A stretch of DNA of 6,597 nucleotides from Maribacter sp. (lineage in GTDB: Bacteria > Bacteroidota > Bacteroidia > Flavobacteriales > Flavobacteriaceae). Shown here in pieces: positions 6,572-6,597 of this stretch. Position 1 is the first letter of the stretch. Each line of letters opens with the position of its first letter. The position numbers were made by a program, and so were the translations under genes. The notes under the pieces are model-generated. The model saw only the letters and a program-made list of their open reading frames with translations, was not told the origin of the DNA and did no database searches. The DNA lies in the NCBI GenBank assembly GCA_030730545.1, contig JANQUX010000059.1, forward strand, positions 3,786 to 10,382, read 5' to 3'.

Positions 6572-6597
6572 CAATCTTTGTGCTTTAATAGGTAGCC

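Noticed and set aside
6572..6597. Last 26 bases after the Omp85 gene
   Set aside because: Too short to show a terminator or another gene; nothing could be supported.

Overview
The window looks like a chromosomal segment from a marine-type member of the Bacteroidota, probably Flavobacteriaceae. This is inferred from AT-rich DNA, A/T-rich leaders instead of Shine-Dalgarno sites, signal peptides ending in ...SQ|D or ...GQ|D, and protein families common there (DUF547, a short single-POTRA Omp85 protein). There is no sign of a mobile element, CRISPR array, tRNA or rRNA.

Layout. Positions 1-125 (minus) hold the first 41 codons of a secreted protein that runs off the left edge. Positions 126-284 are an intergenic spacer with a 10-bp inverted repeat and a weak possible terminator. 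Positions 285-3244 (minus) hold a two-gene unit, transcribed right to left: a soluble FAD/NAD(P)-dependent oxidoreductase (1898-3244), then, 29 bp downstream, a roughly ten-helix membrane protein with several Fe-S ligand motifs (285-1868). A 274-bp divergent spacer (3245-3518) carries a perfect 9-bp dyad with a 3-bp centre, which looks like a regulator site. On the plus strand, a periplasmic DUF547 protein (3519-4235) and an unrecognised outer-membrane beta-barrel-like protein (4260-5135) form a second two-gene unit, closed by a strong intrinsic terminator (5155-5195). A separate plus-strand gene (5306-6571) encodes a short Omp85/BamA-like outer-membrane protein with one POTRA-like domain.

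How they may work together. The minus-strand pair reads as an electron-transfer module: the flavoprotein would take electrons from NAD(P)H in the cytoplasm and pass them to the Fe-S clusters of the membrane protein, which could deliver them to quinone or to an unidentified acceptor. That is inference from domain content and adjacency. The plus-strand genes all encode exported or outer-membrane proteins. Their shared divergent control region with the redox pair is the only sequence-level hint of a functional link. I see no clear evidence of a wholly new system. The best leads are the unnamed redox pair with an altered Fe-S motif, the operator-like dyad, and the DUF547/barrel pair.
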